From CAZGOM01 sp964542875 (GTDB lineage: Bacteria; Planctomycetota; Phycisphaerae; Phycisphaerales; Phycisphaeraceae): 37,322 nt of DNA. Below are positions 16,554 through 25,129 of this stretch, in pieces (the stretch's first letter is position 1; each line of letters starts with the position of its first letter). The notes under the pieces were generated by a model, which saw only the letters and a program-made list of their open reading frames with translations, ran no database searches and was not told the origin of the DNA. Made by a program: the position numbers and the translations under genes. Location of the stretch: positions 1 through 37,322 of the forward strand of contig CAZIWA010000051.1 of NCBI GenBank assembly GCA_964542875.1. The letters are read 5' to 3'.

Positions 16554-17681
16554 GTGAAGACCGCGATCATTGTCGGCGCATCGGCCCGGGCGTGCGCGCA
16601 GTCGCTGGTGCGGGCCGGCATTGCGCCGGTGGCGGTGGATTTGTTTGGCGACCGTGATCTGCGGGCGATTGCCCGGACGGTGAAATGCCCGATGGAGGGG
16701 TATCCCGAAGCGATTCCCGGAATCATCCGGAATCAATTGAGCGATGTAGGCCCTGATGTTCCGGTGGTGATTACGGGCGCGATGGAAAACCATCCGCAGG
16801 TGCTCAGGGAGATCGAGCGGATTCGCCCGCTGATGGGGGGATCGGCGGCGGCGATCGAGAAAGCCAGAACTTGGCGGGTGCTTGCCGATGCGTGCGAAGC
16901 CGCGGGGGACCGGCTTGTGATCGCTCAGCCGCGATATGAGGCTGATACACCGGCACAGGAACTGGCACGCATCGGCAGGTGGTGGGTGATGAAGCCGGTC
17001 AAAAGCAGCGCGGGCCATGGGATGGTGAGGTTTGATGTTTCGCAAGGCGTGCCGGAGCGCAAGGCAGGGCAGGAGGCTTACTTTCAGCCCTGGGTGGATG
17101 ATGTCACGGCGCATGCGGCCAGCGCGCAGTTTCGGGTGGTGAACGGCATCGCGGAACTGGTGGGAACGACGGAGCAGATTATCGGCGACGAGTCATTTGG
17201 CGCTCGCTACGCCACGCAGTACGTGGGGAATGTCGCTTATGCGATGCCCGTGCCGGAGGGGGGACTGGAGCGGGTGGGCCGGGAGATCGTCACGCGGACG
17301 GGTTTGGCGGGGGTGTTTGGCATCGACTACATGCAGGAAGCCGGCGGCGTGTGCCGATTGCTGGAGGTGAACCCCCGTTACACGTCAGGGATGGATGCGG
17401 TGGAGATGTCGGCGCAGCGGGGGATTTTCAGCGAGGAAAAAGCAGGGCGGCAGACGCGGGTCTGGGGCAAGGCGATTGTCTATGCGAAGCAGGGTTGCCG
17501 GGTGCCGGACCTTTGGGAGCATATTGCCCGGGAGAGCGTTGCGGACGTGCCGGAACCGGGGGATGAAGTACCTGCGGGCAGGCCGATCTGCACGGTGATG
17601 GGCTACGCGGAGCACCCGCAGGGTTGCCTGGAGCATTTGCGGGCGCTTGCCCGGAGGGTCTACACTCTTTGTGAACCATGA
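16554..17681 (+). CDS. ATP-grasp protein, Orf17-like (H4MPT/methylofuran-associated)
   Basis: 375 residues from GTG 16554. The N-terminus TAIIVGASARACAQSLVRAGIAPVAVDLFGDRDLRA matches the pre-ATP-grasp domain of the conserved protein (Orf17) found in tetrahydromethanopterin gene clusters of methylotrophs and planctomycetes, from my recollection of that family. The ATP-grasp part has WWVMKPVKSSAGHGMVRF for the lysine and Gly-rich loop, AYFQPWV, and RLLEVNPRYTSGMD with the metal-binding Glu and Asn. Such enzymes join carboxylates to amines; here a step in methylofuran or H4MPT biosynthesis is inferred. GTG 16554 is 4 nt after the VOC stop; a TTG at 16509 would overlap VOC by 41 nt. Overlaps the next gene by 4 nt. 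Confidence 0.7.
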   Translation: MKTAIIVGASARACAQSLVRAGIAPVAVDLFGDRDLRAIARTVKCPMEGYPEAIPGIIRNQLSDVGPDVPVVITGAMENHPQVLREIERIRPLMGGSAAAIEKARTWRVLADACEAAGDRLVIAQPRYEADTPAQELARIGRWWVMKPVKSSAGHGMVRFDVSQGVPERKAGQEAYFQPWVDDVTAHAASAQFRVVNGIAELVGTTEQIIGDESFGARYATQYVGNVAYAMPVPEGGLERVGREIVTRTGLAGVFGIDYMQEAGGVCRLLEVNPRYTSGMDAVEMSAQRGIFSEEKAGRQTRVWGKAIVYAKQGCRVPDLWEHIARESVADVPEPGDEVPAGRPICTVMGYAEHPQGCLEHLRALARRVYTLCEP

Positions 17682-18643
17682 ACACCACACCTTTGACCAT
17701 CACGAAGCCGGTATTGAGCGAAGCACGCCTGGAAGCCATCAGGCTGGTGCTGCCGGGCAGGCTGGGGCGTCCTGAAATACCAGTGAATGCCCAGCAAGTG
17801 GCGGCGAAGGTTTGCGCCAAGGTGAAGAAGGCGCAGCGCCTGGCGGTCACGGGGCTGCATGGCATTTCCAACGCTGCGGTTGATGCGGCGCTTGCCTGGG
17901 CGCAAAAGGTCAATGCCGCGGTGCTGGTGCCGGCGCTGCCGGGAATGCTCCGTGATGATGCGCACCCGGTGTCGCAGCACATTGCGCTGGCGGAAGCCTG
18001 CAAGGCGCAACTGGTGCTGTGGGTGGGGTGTGATGGGTCTTACGGTCCGGTGGCCGATTGGGTGGTGCGGCATCAGTTCCTGGGTGCGGTGGTGCCGGGC
18101 GATCTGGCGACGGTGCTGAACCTTCGCGCGGTGCTGAAGAAGAATCCATTCGCCGAGCCGCTTGCGGGGAAGAAACGCATTGTGATCGTGCTGGGGCCGC
18201 AGGTGGAGCGCCCGGTGGCCAGCCAGTGGCATCACCTGGCCGCGGATATTCAAACCACGAGCCGGATGGGCGTGCTGGTGCTGCCGGACGTGGAAGTAAC
18301 GCTTAATGGCCGGGGGGTGTTTGAGGCCGTAGCGATCCATCTGGGGAGCGCGGTGTATCAGGCTCCTGAAGGGGAAGTGCTTTGGCCCGGCACCGGTAAG
18401 ACCGTGCGAGGCGTGGACGCGGCGGTGAAGGCCGGCGGGTTTGACCTGATCCTGGATTTTGCCCCTGAGCCGACCGCGGGGCTTGGCAAAAGTCTTCACG
18501 TGCCGGGCGTGGCGGGCGCCCCCGGGCTGTGGCCGGGGATGAACGCAGGCGTGACCCGGTTTGACGCGCAGACCGTGGGCCTGGCGGATGAAAGCGGAGA
18601 CGCGGACTGGGCGGCTGAGGTTTTAGGTTCCCTTATTTCTTGA
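17678..18643 (+). CDS. possible FhcB-like subunit (formyltransferase/hydrolase complex)
   Basis: 321 residues, soluble. No Cys/FeS or catalytic cluster is visible. The repeated alternation of beta strands and helices around RLAVTGLHGISNAAVDAALAWAQKVNAAV and AQLVLWVGCDGSYGPVADW resembles the non-catalytic B subunits of bacterial formylmethanofuran complexes (FhcB), which keep the FwdB fold but lack the molybdopterin site. The length (about 320-360) fits. It overlaps the Orf17-like ATP-grasp by 4 nt, which supports a C1-pathway role. Identity is not certain: it could be another Rossmann-like protein. The stop overlaps the tail of the convergent glycosidase-like gene by 11 nt. Confidence 0.4.
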   Translation: MNTTPLTITKPVLSEARLEAIRLVLPGRLGRPEIPVNAQQVAAKVCAKVKKAQRLAVTGLHGISNAAVDAALAWAQKVNAAVLVPALPGMLRDDAHPVSQHIALAEACKAQLVLWVGCDGSYGPVADWVVRHQFLGAVVPGDLATVLNLRAVLKKNPFAEPLAGKKRIVIVLGPQVERPVASQWHHLAADIQTTSRMGVLVLPDVEVTLNGRGVFEAVAIHLGSAVYQAPEGEVLWPGTGKTVRGVDAAVKAGGFDLILDFAPEPTAGLGKSLHVPGVAGAPGLWPGMNAGVTRFDAQTVGLADESGDADWAAEVLGSLIS

Positions 18644-19895
18644 TGAGAAACAGCCTGGCGTCGCCCGAATCAAACGAGATCTGAAGGCCGGGCATGGCGG
18701 GGCTTTCGTCGTAAAGCGGCACTTCCTTACCGGTGGTTTTGTCGAGCTCAACCACTTTGGCGTGGTCGGAGTTGAACTCGATGGTGATCCATGCGGTGTG
18801 GGTGTAGGAATAGTTGTGGATGATGGCGGCAGCAGAGCCGTCGGTGTTGGTGAAGGTGCCGATCTGGAGGTCCAGGGGGGTGGACTTGGTGTAGGTATTT
18901 ACGATCTTTTTGACGGGTGTTTTGGCGAGGGCTTCGCCTGCGGCCTCCATGCCGGTGACGCGGGTGATGTCTTTGCTGGTGAGCTGCATGAGGGTGGGGC
19001 CGAGGTTTTTGAGTTCGGCATTGATGCGCTGGGCCTGGGCGTAGTGCCGGGTTTTGCGGCCGTTGACGTCGATGATGGCGCCGCCTCGGGGGAACTCCCA
19101 GCCCTGGGGTGTGAAGTAGCAGAAGTAGAGAACGCCTTTGGCGCCGTAGACCAGGGAACTGTTGATCTGCCAGCGGAGTTGGCTTTCGGTGGGGTCGGTG
19201 TGGTCGCCGTAGGGCATGGTGTTGAAGTAGTTCCAGAAGGGGATGTTGGCCTTGAGGGAGTGGTTGCGCATGACGGCGAGGTTGCGGCAGTAGTCGCCTC
19301 GGGAGTCGAGCGTGGCCTGGAAGGTGGGGTAGTGATCCATGCTCAGGACTTCGGGCTTGAACATGGTCATGTACTTGGTGACGTGTTCTTCGTAGCTGGG
19401 GGTGCCGAGTTGTTCGGCGTTGGCGTAGTCCGGGTAGAGGTTGATGTAGCCGAGCTTGTTGGGGTGCTGGGCTTTGAAGGCCTGGTAGATGGGGAGGACG
19501 GCTTCGAAGGTGCCGTTGGGGCCGCCTGGCTCGTCGCGCAGGGCGCCGCCCCAGACGATGGGGTCGTCGATGAGCTTGGGGTCGGCGGTGTGCCAGAAGA
19601 TGGGGTTGATGTTGTATTTTTTGCAGAGGGCGAGTTCCGCGGTTGCGGAGGCGGCGTCGTTGCCGGAGATGATGAGGTTGAAGTGGGCGTCGGAAATTTC
19701 CTGAAAGCGTGTGGGGAGGTTGGCGTCGTTGGGCGGGGTGTTCCAGTAGCCGATGACAAAGTGATCCTGTTTGAAGCCTTTGGCCGGCTCAGGGGCCGGG
19801 GCCGCCGGGGTTGGGGTTTGCGCGATGGAGGCGGTGGTGACGCCCAGGAGGGCGAGGCCGGCCAGGATGATGACGGTGGCTTTGAGGTTGTGCAT
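18633..19895 (-). CDS. secreted glycoside-hydrolase-like (beta/alpha)8 protein
   Basis: 420 residues from ATG 19895, which begins a clear signal peptide (MHNLKATVIILAGLALLG, ending SIAQ); a 13-residue extension to 19934 adds only Pro-rich residues. A Pro/Ala linker is followed by a barrel-like core with FVIGYWNTPP, FNLIISGN, PIFWHTADPK, WGGALRDEPGG (Asp and Glu at the end of a strand, a common glycosidase catalytic arrangement), LGYINLYPDY, MDHYPTFQATLD, and ALLVYGAKGVLYFCYFTPQG. The C-terminal part (about 330-420) is a beta-sandwich. This looks like a family-unassigned glycosidase or a related polysaccharide-binding protein; the substrate is unknown. Confidence 0.6.
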   Translation of the reverse strand: MHNLKATVIILAGLALLGVTTASIAQTPTPAAPAPEPAKGFKQDHFVIGYWNTPPNDANLPTRFQEISDAHFNLIISGNDAASATAELALCKKYNINPIFWHTADPKLIDDPIVWGGALRDEPGGPNGTFEAVLPIYQAFKAQHPNKLGYINLYPDYANAEQLGTPSYEEHVTKYMTMFKPEVLSMDHYPTFQATLDSRGDYCRNLAVMRNHSLKANIPFWNYFNTMPYGDHTDPTESQLRWQINSSLVYGAKGVLYFCYFTPQGWEFPRGGAIIDVNGRKTRHYAQAQRINAELKNLGPTLMQLTSKDITRVTGMEAAGEALAKTPVKKIVNTYTKSTPLDLQIGTFTNTDGSAAAIIHNYSYTHTAWITIEFNSDHAKVVELDKTTGKEVPLYDESPAMPGLQISFDSGDARLFLIKK

Positions 19896-20029
19896 GGGGG
19901 GCCTTGGGGTGGGGAAGGGGATTGGGCTGGGCAATGAAAAAGCACGCTGGGGCGGCAGGGATTTGCCGGCTCAGACTCCCGGTGGTTTAATTTTGATCAG
20001 ACCATAAAGCTAGACCGTACTCCCGGAGC

Positions 20030-20045
20030 AAAGTTCCCCAACTTT
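20030..20045. promoter_or_regulatory. dyad in the trpC upstream region
   Basis: AAAGTT-CCCC-AACTTT, perfect 6-bp arms, 71 nt before the trpC ATG in the 221-nt divergent gap. Possible operator; no promoter with good -35 and -10 was found near it. Confidence 0.25.
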
Positions 20046-20116
20046 CACTATTGTTCCAACGCGGTATGCTATCGGCGGGAAGTTTTATTTCGTCGTCACT
20101 TGAGAGCTCAAACGAT

Positions 20117-20923
20117 ATGTCGGACGTGCTCGCGCAGATCGTTGCGCACAAAAAAATTGAAGTGCAGCGGGCGCGTGAACTGGTGCCTGTGCAGGAGTTG
20201 AAGGCGCGCATCGAGGAAGAGCCTGTGCCGAGGCATTTTTTTGCCGCTGTCACCAAGCCCAAGGGGCGGCTGCGCGTGATTGCCGAAGTGAAGAAAGCCA
20301 GCCCGTCGGCGGGGTTGATCCGGCCGGACTTTAGCCCGACGGCGATCGCCCGGGCGTATTACGAAAACGGGGCGGCGGCCATCAGTTGCCTGACGGATGA
20401 GAAGTTTTTCCAGGGACAGTTGGCATACATCCGGCAGATCAAGCATGCCGTGCCGCTGCCGGTGTTGCGTAAAGACTTTATTATCGACCCGTACCAGGTG
20501 TATGAGGCCCGGGCCGCCGGCGCGGATGCGATTTTGCTGATTGCCGAGTGTCTGAGCAACGAGATGCTCAAGACGCTGCTGGCGTTGTCTGCGGAACTGA
20601 AGATGACCACGCTGCTGGAAGTCCATGATGTGGACAACCTGCTTCGGGTGCGCGAGGTGCTGGGCTACCCGGACCCGAACCTGATTCTGCTGGGGATCAA
20701 CAACCGGAACCTGAAGACCATGACCACAGACCTGGGGCACACGCTCCGGCTGCTGGAGATGGTGGAGAACCCGGATACGCTGGTAAGCGAATCCGGCATT
20801 CGGACGCATGAGGACGTGAAGCGATTGGCCGCAGCGGGCGTGCATCGGGTGCTGATTGGTGAACACCTGATGCGTCAGCCGGATGTGGGTGCGGCACTCC
20901 GGGAGCTGATCGGGCTGTCTTAA
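20117..20923 (+). CDS. trpC: indole-3-glycerol phosphate synthase
   Basis: 268 residues, the normal TrpC length, closing the indole ring of tryptophan from CdRP. Motifs in order: VIAEVKKASPSAG with the catalytic Glu57 and Lys59, LRKDFIIDPYQVYEA, AILLIAECL, LLEVHD, GINNRNL, VSESGI and HRVLIGEHLM. The ATG at 20117 begins MSDVLAQIVAHKKIEV, the conserved start; a further upstream in-frame ATG at 20051 adds unconserved residues. It is the only trp gene within about 12 kb of trpB and stands divergent to the glycosidase-like gene. Confidence 0.98.
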   Translation: MSDVLAQIVAHKKIEVQRARELVPVQELKARIEEEPVPRHFFAAVTKPKGRLRVIAEVKKASPSAGLIRPDFSPTAIARAYYENGAAAISCLTDEKFFQGQLAYIRQIKHAVPLPVLRKDFIIDPYQVYEARAAGADAILLIAECLSNEMLKTLLALSAELKMTTLLEVHDVDNLLRVREVLGYPDPNLILLGINNRNLKTMTTDLGHTLRLLEMVENPDTLVSESGIRTHEDVKRLAAAGVHRVLIGEHLMRQPDVGAALRELIGLS

Positions 20924-21000
20924 GAATGTTTTGATGTCAGATGTCAGATGTTTAAGAGGTAAAGCCTTGCGGGTTTGTCGTGGATGGAGAGCAAGGTTTT

Positions 21001-21114
21001 TCTGCGACCATCGAGGTCGCAGAAAAATAAGAATCATTTAAAAACATCTGCTTATCGTGGGCTGCGCTCGAAGACTCACTGACCCACGGCTACGGGCTGA
21101 TGCCCCGATGGGGC
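21001..21114. repeat. structured intergenic repeat, copy 1
   Basis: About 114 nt between the convergent trpC and the gene at 21202. Hairpin 1: TCTGCGACC-ATCGA-GGTCGCAGA (21001-21023). Hairpin 2: CGTGGG pairing with CCCACG. Hairpin 3: GCCCC-GAT-GGGGC (21102-21114). A diverged second copy sits at 30958-31067. Confidence 0.7.
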
Positions 21115-21201
21115 GAAGATACGTGTGTGGGTGCGAAAAGGGCATAAGCGGGTCTGCTATGGCGCCACAGACTCTTGTTTCCGGGTTTTACATCCCACAT
21201 C

Positions 21202-22737
21202 CTACACCTTCCATCTGACGTTCATTACCGCCCGGTCCATGGGGTAGGTCCAGAGCACATAGATGAAGACGGCGGCCGGCCAAAGCTGGATCATGAGGCG
21301 GGACATGGCTGTGCCCAGGTGCCAGTTGAGGTCGTAGGGGGTGAAGAGGAAAGTAACGCCGTAGGCGAGGCTGACGGTAAGCAGGGAGAGGGTGTAGATG
21401 GCGGGGGGCCAGAGCCGGGATTTGCGATGGTCCAGCCCCAGCAGGACGAGGCCGGCGAGGGCAAGGAGCATGGAGTACCGGTCGATGAGGTTGATGAAGG
21501 AATCACCGAAGAAAGCGAGGATGATCTTCACCCGGTTAAAGTCAATCAAGCCCTGAAACTGCTTATCAATGGTGTGGTCCTTGATGAGGTCGGTGGCTTC
21601 CGGGGCGCTGAGCTTGATGTAGATGTGCAATGCGGCAAGGATGGCCAGGGGGAGGGCCAGCGCGGCGTACCGCGAGAAGAACCTGACCTGATGCTGATGC
21701 AGCCTGACGAGGCCAGCGGTGAAGTCGGAGCCGGAGAAAGCAAGCGGCTTGATACCGGAGATGCGGATGAAGTCGAAAAGGAAGGTGAGGCCCACCAGCG
21801 AGCCCGCCATCACGAGGCCTTCGTTTTTAGTCCACAACAGGGAGCCGAGCAGAAGGCCGTACCCGGCCCAGGCCAGCCTCGCCTGGAGATCAAAAGGCCG
21901 GTCAGACCGGCAGTAGAAGTAGTGCCAGCCGATGGCGGTCAAAAGGAGAACGCCCAGGGGGGCGTCTGCGTATTGCCAGGCGGGCTGGATGAAGGCGAAG
22001 GGGAAGGCGAGGGTTAAAAGCCCCGCGCAGCCTGCGTGGATGAGGCCCTTGGCTCGCAAGGCGGCGGCCCAGACCAGCAAGGGGGAAAGCAACGCCGTGC
22101 CCAGGCCGACGCATTTGGTGAGGAAGGGGTCGAACTCCCCATTGGCCAGGAAGAGCCGGGCCAGCAGGACGTTAAAGCCGATGGGGTATTCCTGATGGGA
22201 GAAGACCGCTTCGGGGGCCAGAAGGTACCAGCGCCACTGTTCCTGACCCTGGGCGATGATCCGGGCTTTAAAGTTCCAGATGTGCCAGGCGTCAAAGTAG
22301 CCTTCGGGCATGACCTGGCCGTCAGAGAAAAGCTTGGTGGAGAGCATCCATATGCCGGCTAAAAACGCGATGCTGGCGAGGGCGCCGGCGGTGTAGCGGA
22401 TTTCCACAACCACATCGACAGGGCGGCGGGCCGGAGCGAGGTTGGCGGCCACTTTACGGGCGCGAAATTGTCCGATGCCGATGTAAAGCATGAACGCCGA
22501 GAGCAGGACCTCGGGCACGAAGACCTGGGCAGGGTGCATCCAGCCGGGAGAGACGATCAAGAGCAGGGAGGCCAGCAGGACGTGCATGGCCAGACCCAGC
22601 ACAAGGGCGCAGAGAATGGTCCAGGGCCAGGTTCGCAGCCGTGAACCGGAGCCAAATCCCGTGGGGAGGGCGAGCATGAAGCCAAGACCGGTGAGCCAGG
22701 GGAGAAGGATGCCAAGGAAGAGGGCAAGGGCAGTCAT
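21202..22737 (-). CDS. polytopic membrane protein, GT-C glycosyltransferase-like
   Basis: 511 residues with about 12 hydrophobic helices. The first large loop holds PEGYFDAWHIWNFKARI; the Asp-Ala-Trp..Trp..Lys-Ala arrangement is the typical first-loop signature of GT-C proteins of the dolichyl-phosphate mannosyltransferase kind, with the Asp as candidate catalytic residue. Also seen is LLGSLLWTKNEGLVMAG. The C-terminus has WHLGTAMSRLMIQLWPAAVF, a membrane-proximal motif often shared by this group. It is different in sequence from the 5112/8339 paralogs. Its ATG overlaps the stop of the 164-residue gene by 4 nt, and a CGGAGG site lies inside that gene. Substrate unknown. Confidence 0.7.
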   Translation of the reverse strand: MTALALFLGILLPWLTGLGFMLALPTGFGSGSRLRTWPWTILCALVLGLAMHVLLASLLLIVSPGWMHPAQVFVPEVLLSAFMLYIGIGQFRARKVAANLAPARRPVDVVVEIRYTAGALASIAFLAGIWMLSTKLFSDGQVMPEGYFDAWHIWNFKARIIAQGQEQWRWYLLAPEAVFSHQEYPIGFNVLLARLFLANGEFDPFLTKCVGLGTALLSPLLVWAAALRAKGLIHAGCAGLLTLAFPFAFIQPAWQYADAPLGVLLLTAIGWHYFYCRSDRPFDLQARLAWAGYGLLLGSLLWTKNEGLVMAGSLVGLTFLFDFIRISGIKPLAFSGSDFTAGLVRLHQHQVRFFSRYAALALPLAILAALHIYIKLSAPEATDLIKDHTIDKQFQGLIDFNRVKIILAFFGDSFINLIDRYSMLLALAGLVLLGLDHRKSRLWPPAIYTLSLLTVSLAYGVTFLFTPYDLNWHLGTAMSRLMIQLWPAAVFIYVLWTYPMDRAVMNVRWKV

Positions 22738-23228
22738 GGTCGGGCCTCCGCAGGCTGGGCGGCTGCCGGAGCGGGGGGAAGGCCGGGGTTAAGCTTTACC
22801 AGCCCGGTGCCGTTGCCGGGGTGAACGATGAGCTTGCCGTTGATCCTGGGAAGGGCTTCCTGCAACTGGTCTTCGGTGTCAAAGTCCAAAAGGAGGAGTT
22901 CGGATTCGCCTGCTTTGCCGACTTTGGCGGGGAGAAGGGCGTAACGGGCGGCTTCAATCTGAAGGGCTGCGCGCATGGATTCACGGGTGGGGAAGGCGTC
23001 TACGCAGCAGCCGACTTCCTGGTTGGGCAAGAGGGCCGCGCGGATGGGGGCCATGCGGGTGTCGTAATAGACGACAAGGTCGCCCAGGCCGGGCACGGCG
23101 ATGGGGGGGTACTCCGGGAGGCTGACTTTTCCATGGCCCAGCAGGTTGAGTGCGAGCATGATGGCCAAGCCGGTGGGGAGGATGACGGCGCCGGCAAGCC
23201 TGAGATACCTTCGGAATTGATGGGCCAT
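22734..23228 (-). CDS. single-pass membrane protein, partner of the GT-C gene
   Basis: 164 residues. One N-terminal transmembrane helix (about 12-30) then an extracytoplasmic domain holding PGLGDLVVYYDTRMAPIRAALLPNQEVGCCVDAFPTRES; the Cys-Cys pair (about 74-75) is notable in a secreted domain. A Pro/Ala-rich tail closes it. No family recognised. Translation is coupled to the GT-C gene by an ATGA overlap, so the two products probably work together in the same envelope step. It is the first gene of that pair; about 207 nt separate it from the divergent yceI gene. Confidence 0.65.
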   Translation of the reverse strand: MAHQFRRYLRLAGAVILPTGLAIMLALNLLGHGKVSLPEYPPIAVPGLGDLVVYYDTRMAPIRAALLPNQEVGCCVDAFPTRESMRAALQIEAARYALLPAKVGKAGESELLLLDFDTEDQLQEALPRINGKLIVHPGNGTGLVKLNPGLPPAPAAAQPAEARP

Positions 23229-23346
23229 AGGACGGAGAGTTTACCTTGAGAAGAAAGGTAACAGGGATACGGTAAAAGGGATAAGGCGGATGAAACCTGA
23301 TTCCCGCGAGAGGGGGCCTTGTGGGGTATAGAAAACTGAGACAGGC

Positions 23347-23397
23347 TTTACAATTTGCGCGTGGCAGTCTAAAGTGCTAATACTTGTTGAAACAAGT
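23347..23397 (+). promoter_or_regulatory. sigma70-like promoter and dyad for the yceI gene
   Basis: TTTACA (23347-23352), 17-nt spacer and TAAAGT (23370-23375) make a reasonable sigma70 promoter. A perfect dyad ACTTGTT-GA-AACAAGT (23382-23397) covers the predicted start of transcription, so a repressor bound there could block the promoter. Confidence 0.5.
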
Positions 23398-23435
23398 CAT
23401 TTCCATTCACAATCCTTATCAGGAGAAGCCAGAGT

Positions 23436-24017
23436 ATGTTGAACCGCAAGAATTTCGTACTGAGCGCGTTGGTTTTGGGCGCATCGGCGCTGGTGGCCGG
23501 AACTTTTGCCCAGGCCGCGGATTACAGCGTCGACAGCGGGCACTCCAGCGTGAGCTTCAAGATCAAGTCCAAGGACGCGTACTACGTGCAGGGGATCTTC
23601 GGGCAGCTTTCGGGCAAATTCAGCGTGGGCGAAAGCGCGGAGAAGACCCAATTCAACTTCACGGTGAAAGCGGAGAGCATCAACACCGGCAATGAAGGGC
23701 GCGACAAGCACCTGCGCAGCCCGGACTTCTTCAACGTGCAGCAGTTTCCGGAAATCAAGTTCGCCTCCAAGACCGTGAAGGCAACGGCGGCGGGCTTTGA
23801 TGTGGCCGGGGAAATCACGCTGCTGGGCCAGACCAAGCCGGTGAACGTGGTGTTCACCAAGGTGGGCCAGGCCAAGGGCCAAAAGGGCGAAGAAGTGGTG
23901 GGCTATGAAGCGACGTTTGAAGTCGACCGGTCGGAGTTCGGGATGAAGTACGGCGCGGGGATGATCGACAACAAGGTGAAGGTCACCGTCGATTTCGCCG
24001 GCGCGGCAGCGAAATGA
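23436..24017 (+). CDS. secreted YceI-family protein
   Basis: 193 residues with a signal peptide (about 1-27, FAQA) and an AGGAGAA ribosome site. The mature part is one YceI lipocalin-like beta-barrel: ADYSVDSGHSSVSFKIKS, a middle with INTGNEGRDKHLRSPDFFNVQQFPEIKFASK, GEITLLGQTKPVNVVF and closing ATFEVDRSEFGMKYGAGMIDNKVKVTVDFAG. These motifs are the family's core. YceI proteins bind polyisoprenoid-type lipids in the periplasm and are often linked to stress or quinone biology. The membrane protein at 24060 follows 42 nt on, so they may be co-transcribed. Confidence 0.93.
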   Translation: MLNRKNFVLSALVLGASALVAGTFAQAADYSVDSGHSSVSFKIKSKDAYYVQGIFGQLSGKFSVGESAEKTQFNFTVKAESINTGNEGRDKHLRSPDFFNVQQFPEIKFASKTVKATAAGFDVAGEITLLGQTKPVNVVFTKVGQAKGQKGEEVVGYEATFEVDRSEFGMKYGAGMIDNKVKVTVDFAGAAAK

Positions 24018-24059
24018 GTCTCCGGTTTTGTTTTATCCCCTGACTGATTTGGTCATTCG

Positions 24060-24935
24060 ATGATTGATCCGGCATGGTTCATCATGGGCGTCGCGGTGCC
24101 CGGGCTTTTGGCTCAGGCGTTTTACGTGACGTACTGCTGGCCGCTGAAAAACCCGAGGCCCGGGCGCGTCGCAAGCGCCTGGGCCATCGGGCCCGGAGCG
24201 GGGTTTGTGCTGGGGGCGCAGGCGGTGGGGGGCTTTTCCGCGGGCAGCGCGGAGCAGCGGTTTTTCCTGTTCGTGCTGCCGGTGATCGTGCTGGTGGCGG
24301 TGGTCGGGGCGATGGGGTGGCTCAAGGGCCGGATGTGGGATGCGGCGAAGCTGCTGGTGTGCATCGCGGCGCCTGCGTTTTTGTTTTCCCGGATGTACCT
24401 GGGGGAATCAACCCAGTGGTCCCCCGGCGTGGCAGCGGCGTGGCTGGCGGCGTTGCCGGTGTGCCTGGCCGTGGCGTGGCTGGGGGTGGCCAAGCTGGAC
24501 CAGGATGAGAACGGCCGGTTGAATGCGTTTGTGGTGGGGCTGACGGCTGCGCTTACCGGCGTGACGCTGATTTTTTCCGGCAGTCTTAAGTTCGGGCAGA
24601 TCGCGGCGACGCTGGCCTTCGCCACGGGAACGGTGTGGGCGGTGAGCTGGCTTACGCCGCGGGCGCAAGCCTCACGCGGGTTTGAAGGCGTGGTGACGCC
24701 GGTGATTCTCTGCTGGCTGATGCTGGCGTTTTTCTTTACGGAAATGCCGGGCTGGCAGGTGGCGGTGCTGGCGATGTCTCCGCTTTTGCTGTGGCTGCAG
24801 AAGCTGCCGTTCATCAAAGTCAGGAAGCTCAAAGGGCAGATCGCCGTGGGCGCGGTGGCGCTGGCCCCGGTGGTGACGGTGCTGGTGATGGCGGGGATGG
24901 AGTTTGCCCATCGGATGCAGGAAAGCGAGTGGTGA
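24060..24935 (+). CDS. polytopic membrane protein of unknown function
   Basis: 291 residues with about eight hydrophobic segments covering most of the length; the only longer polar stretch is KLDQDENGRLNA (about 147-158). No transporter or enzyme motif is recognised. It lies 42 nt after yceI on the same strand, so it may belong to the same transcript. The start at 24060 is chosen because the first helix begins there; no strong ribosome site precedes it. Confidence 0.6.
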   Translation: MIDPAWFIMGVAVPGLLAQAFYVTYCWPLKNPRPGRVASAWAIGPGAGFVLGAQAVGGFSAGSAEQRFFLFVLPVIVLVAVVGAMGWLKGRMWDAAKLLVCIAAPAFLFSRMYLGESTQWSPGVAAAWLAALPVCLAVAWLGVAKLDQDENGRLNAFVVGLTAALTGVTLIFSGSLKFGQIAATLAFATGTVWAVSWLTPRAQASRGFEGVVTPVILCWLMLAFFFTEMPGWQVAVLAMSPLLLWLQKLPFIKVRKLKGQIAVGAVALAPVVTVLVMAGMEFAHRMQESEW

Positions 24936-25129
24936 GTGACGTGAGATCAGGGGGCGATTAGCCCATGCGCCCGAGTTATCAGGGCGCGGGTTATCGGGTG
25001 TCCATGAGTATGTATTTGGAAATTTCAGACATTTAAAGGGTGTTGACCCTGTGTGGCATCGGCTTTGACGAAGCCCGCGATACCCCAACACCCCGGGCGC
25101 GTTGGCTTATTGAGATTCCAATATATTTT

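Noticed and set aside
18762..19937. Long Val/Gly/Asp-rich reading frame opposite the glycosidase-like gene
   Set aside because: Pure antisense shadow, without hydrophobic core pattern or motifs.
20936..20955. Short tandem GATGTCA copies after trpC
   Set aside because: Only about two copies of 7 nt; too little for a CRISPR or a functional repeat claim.
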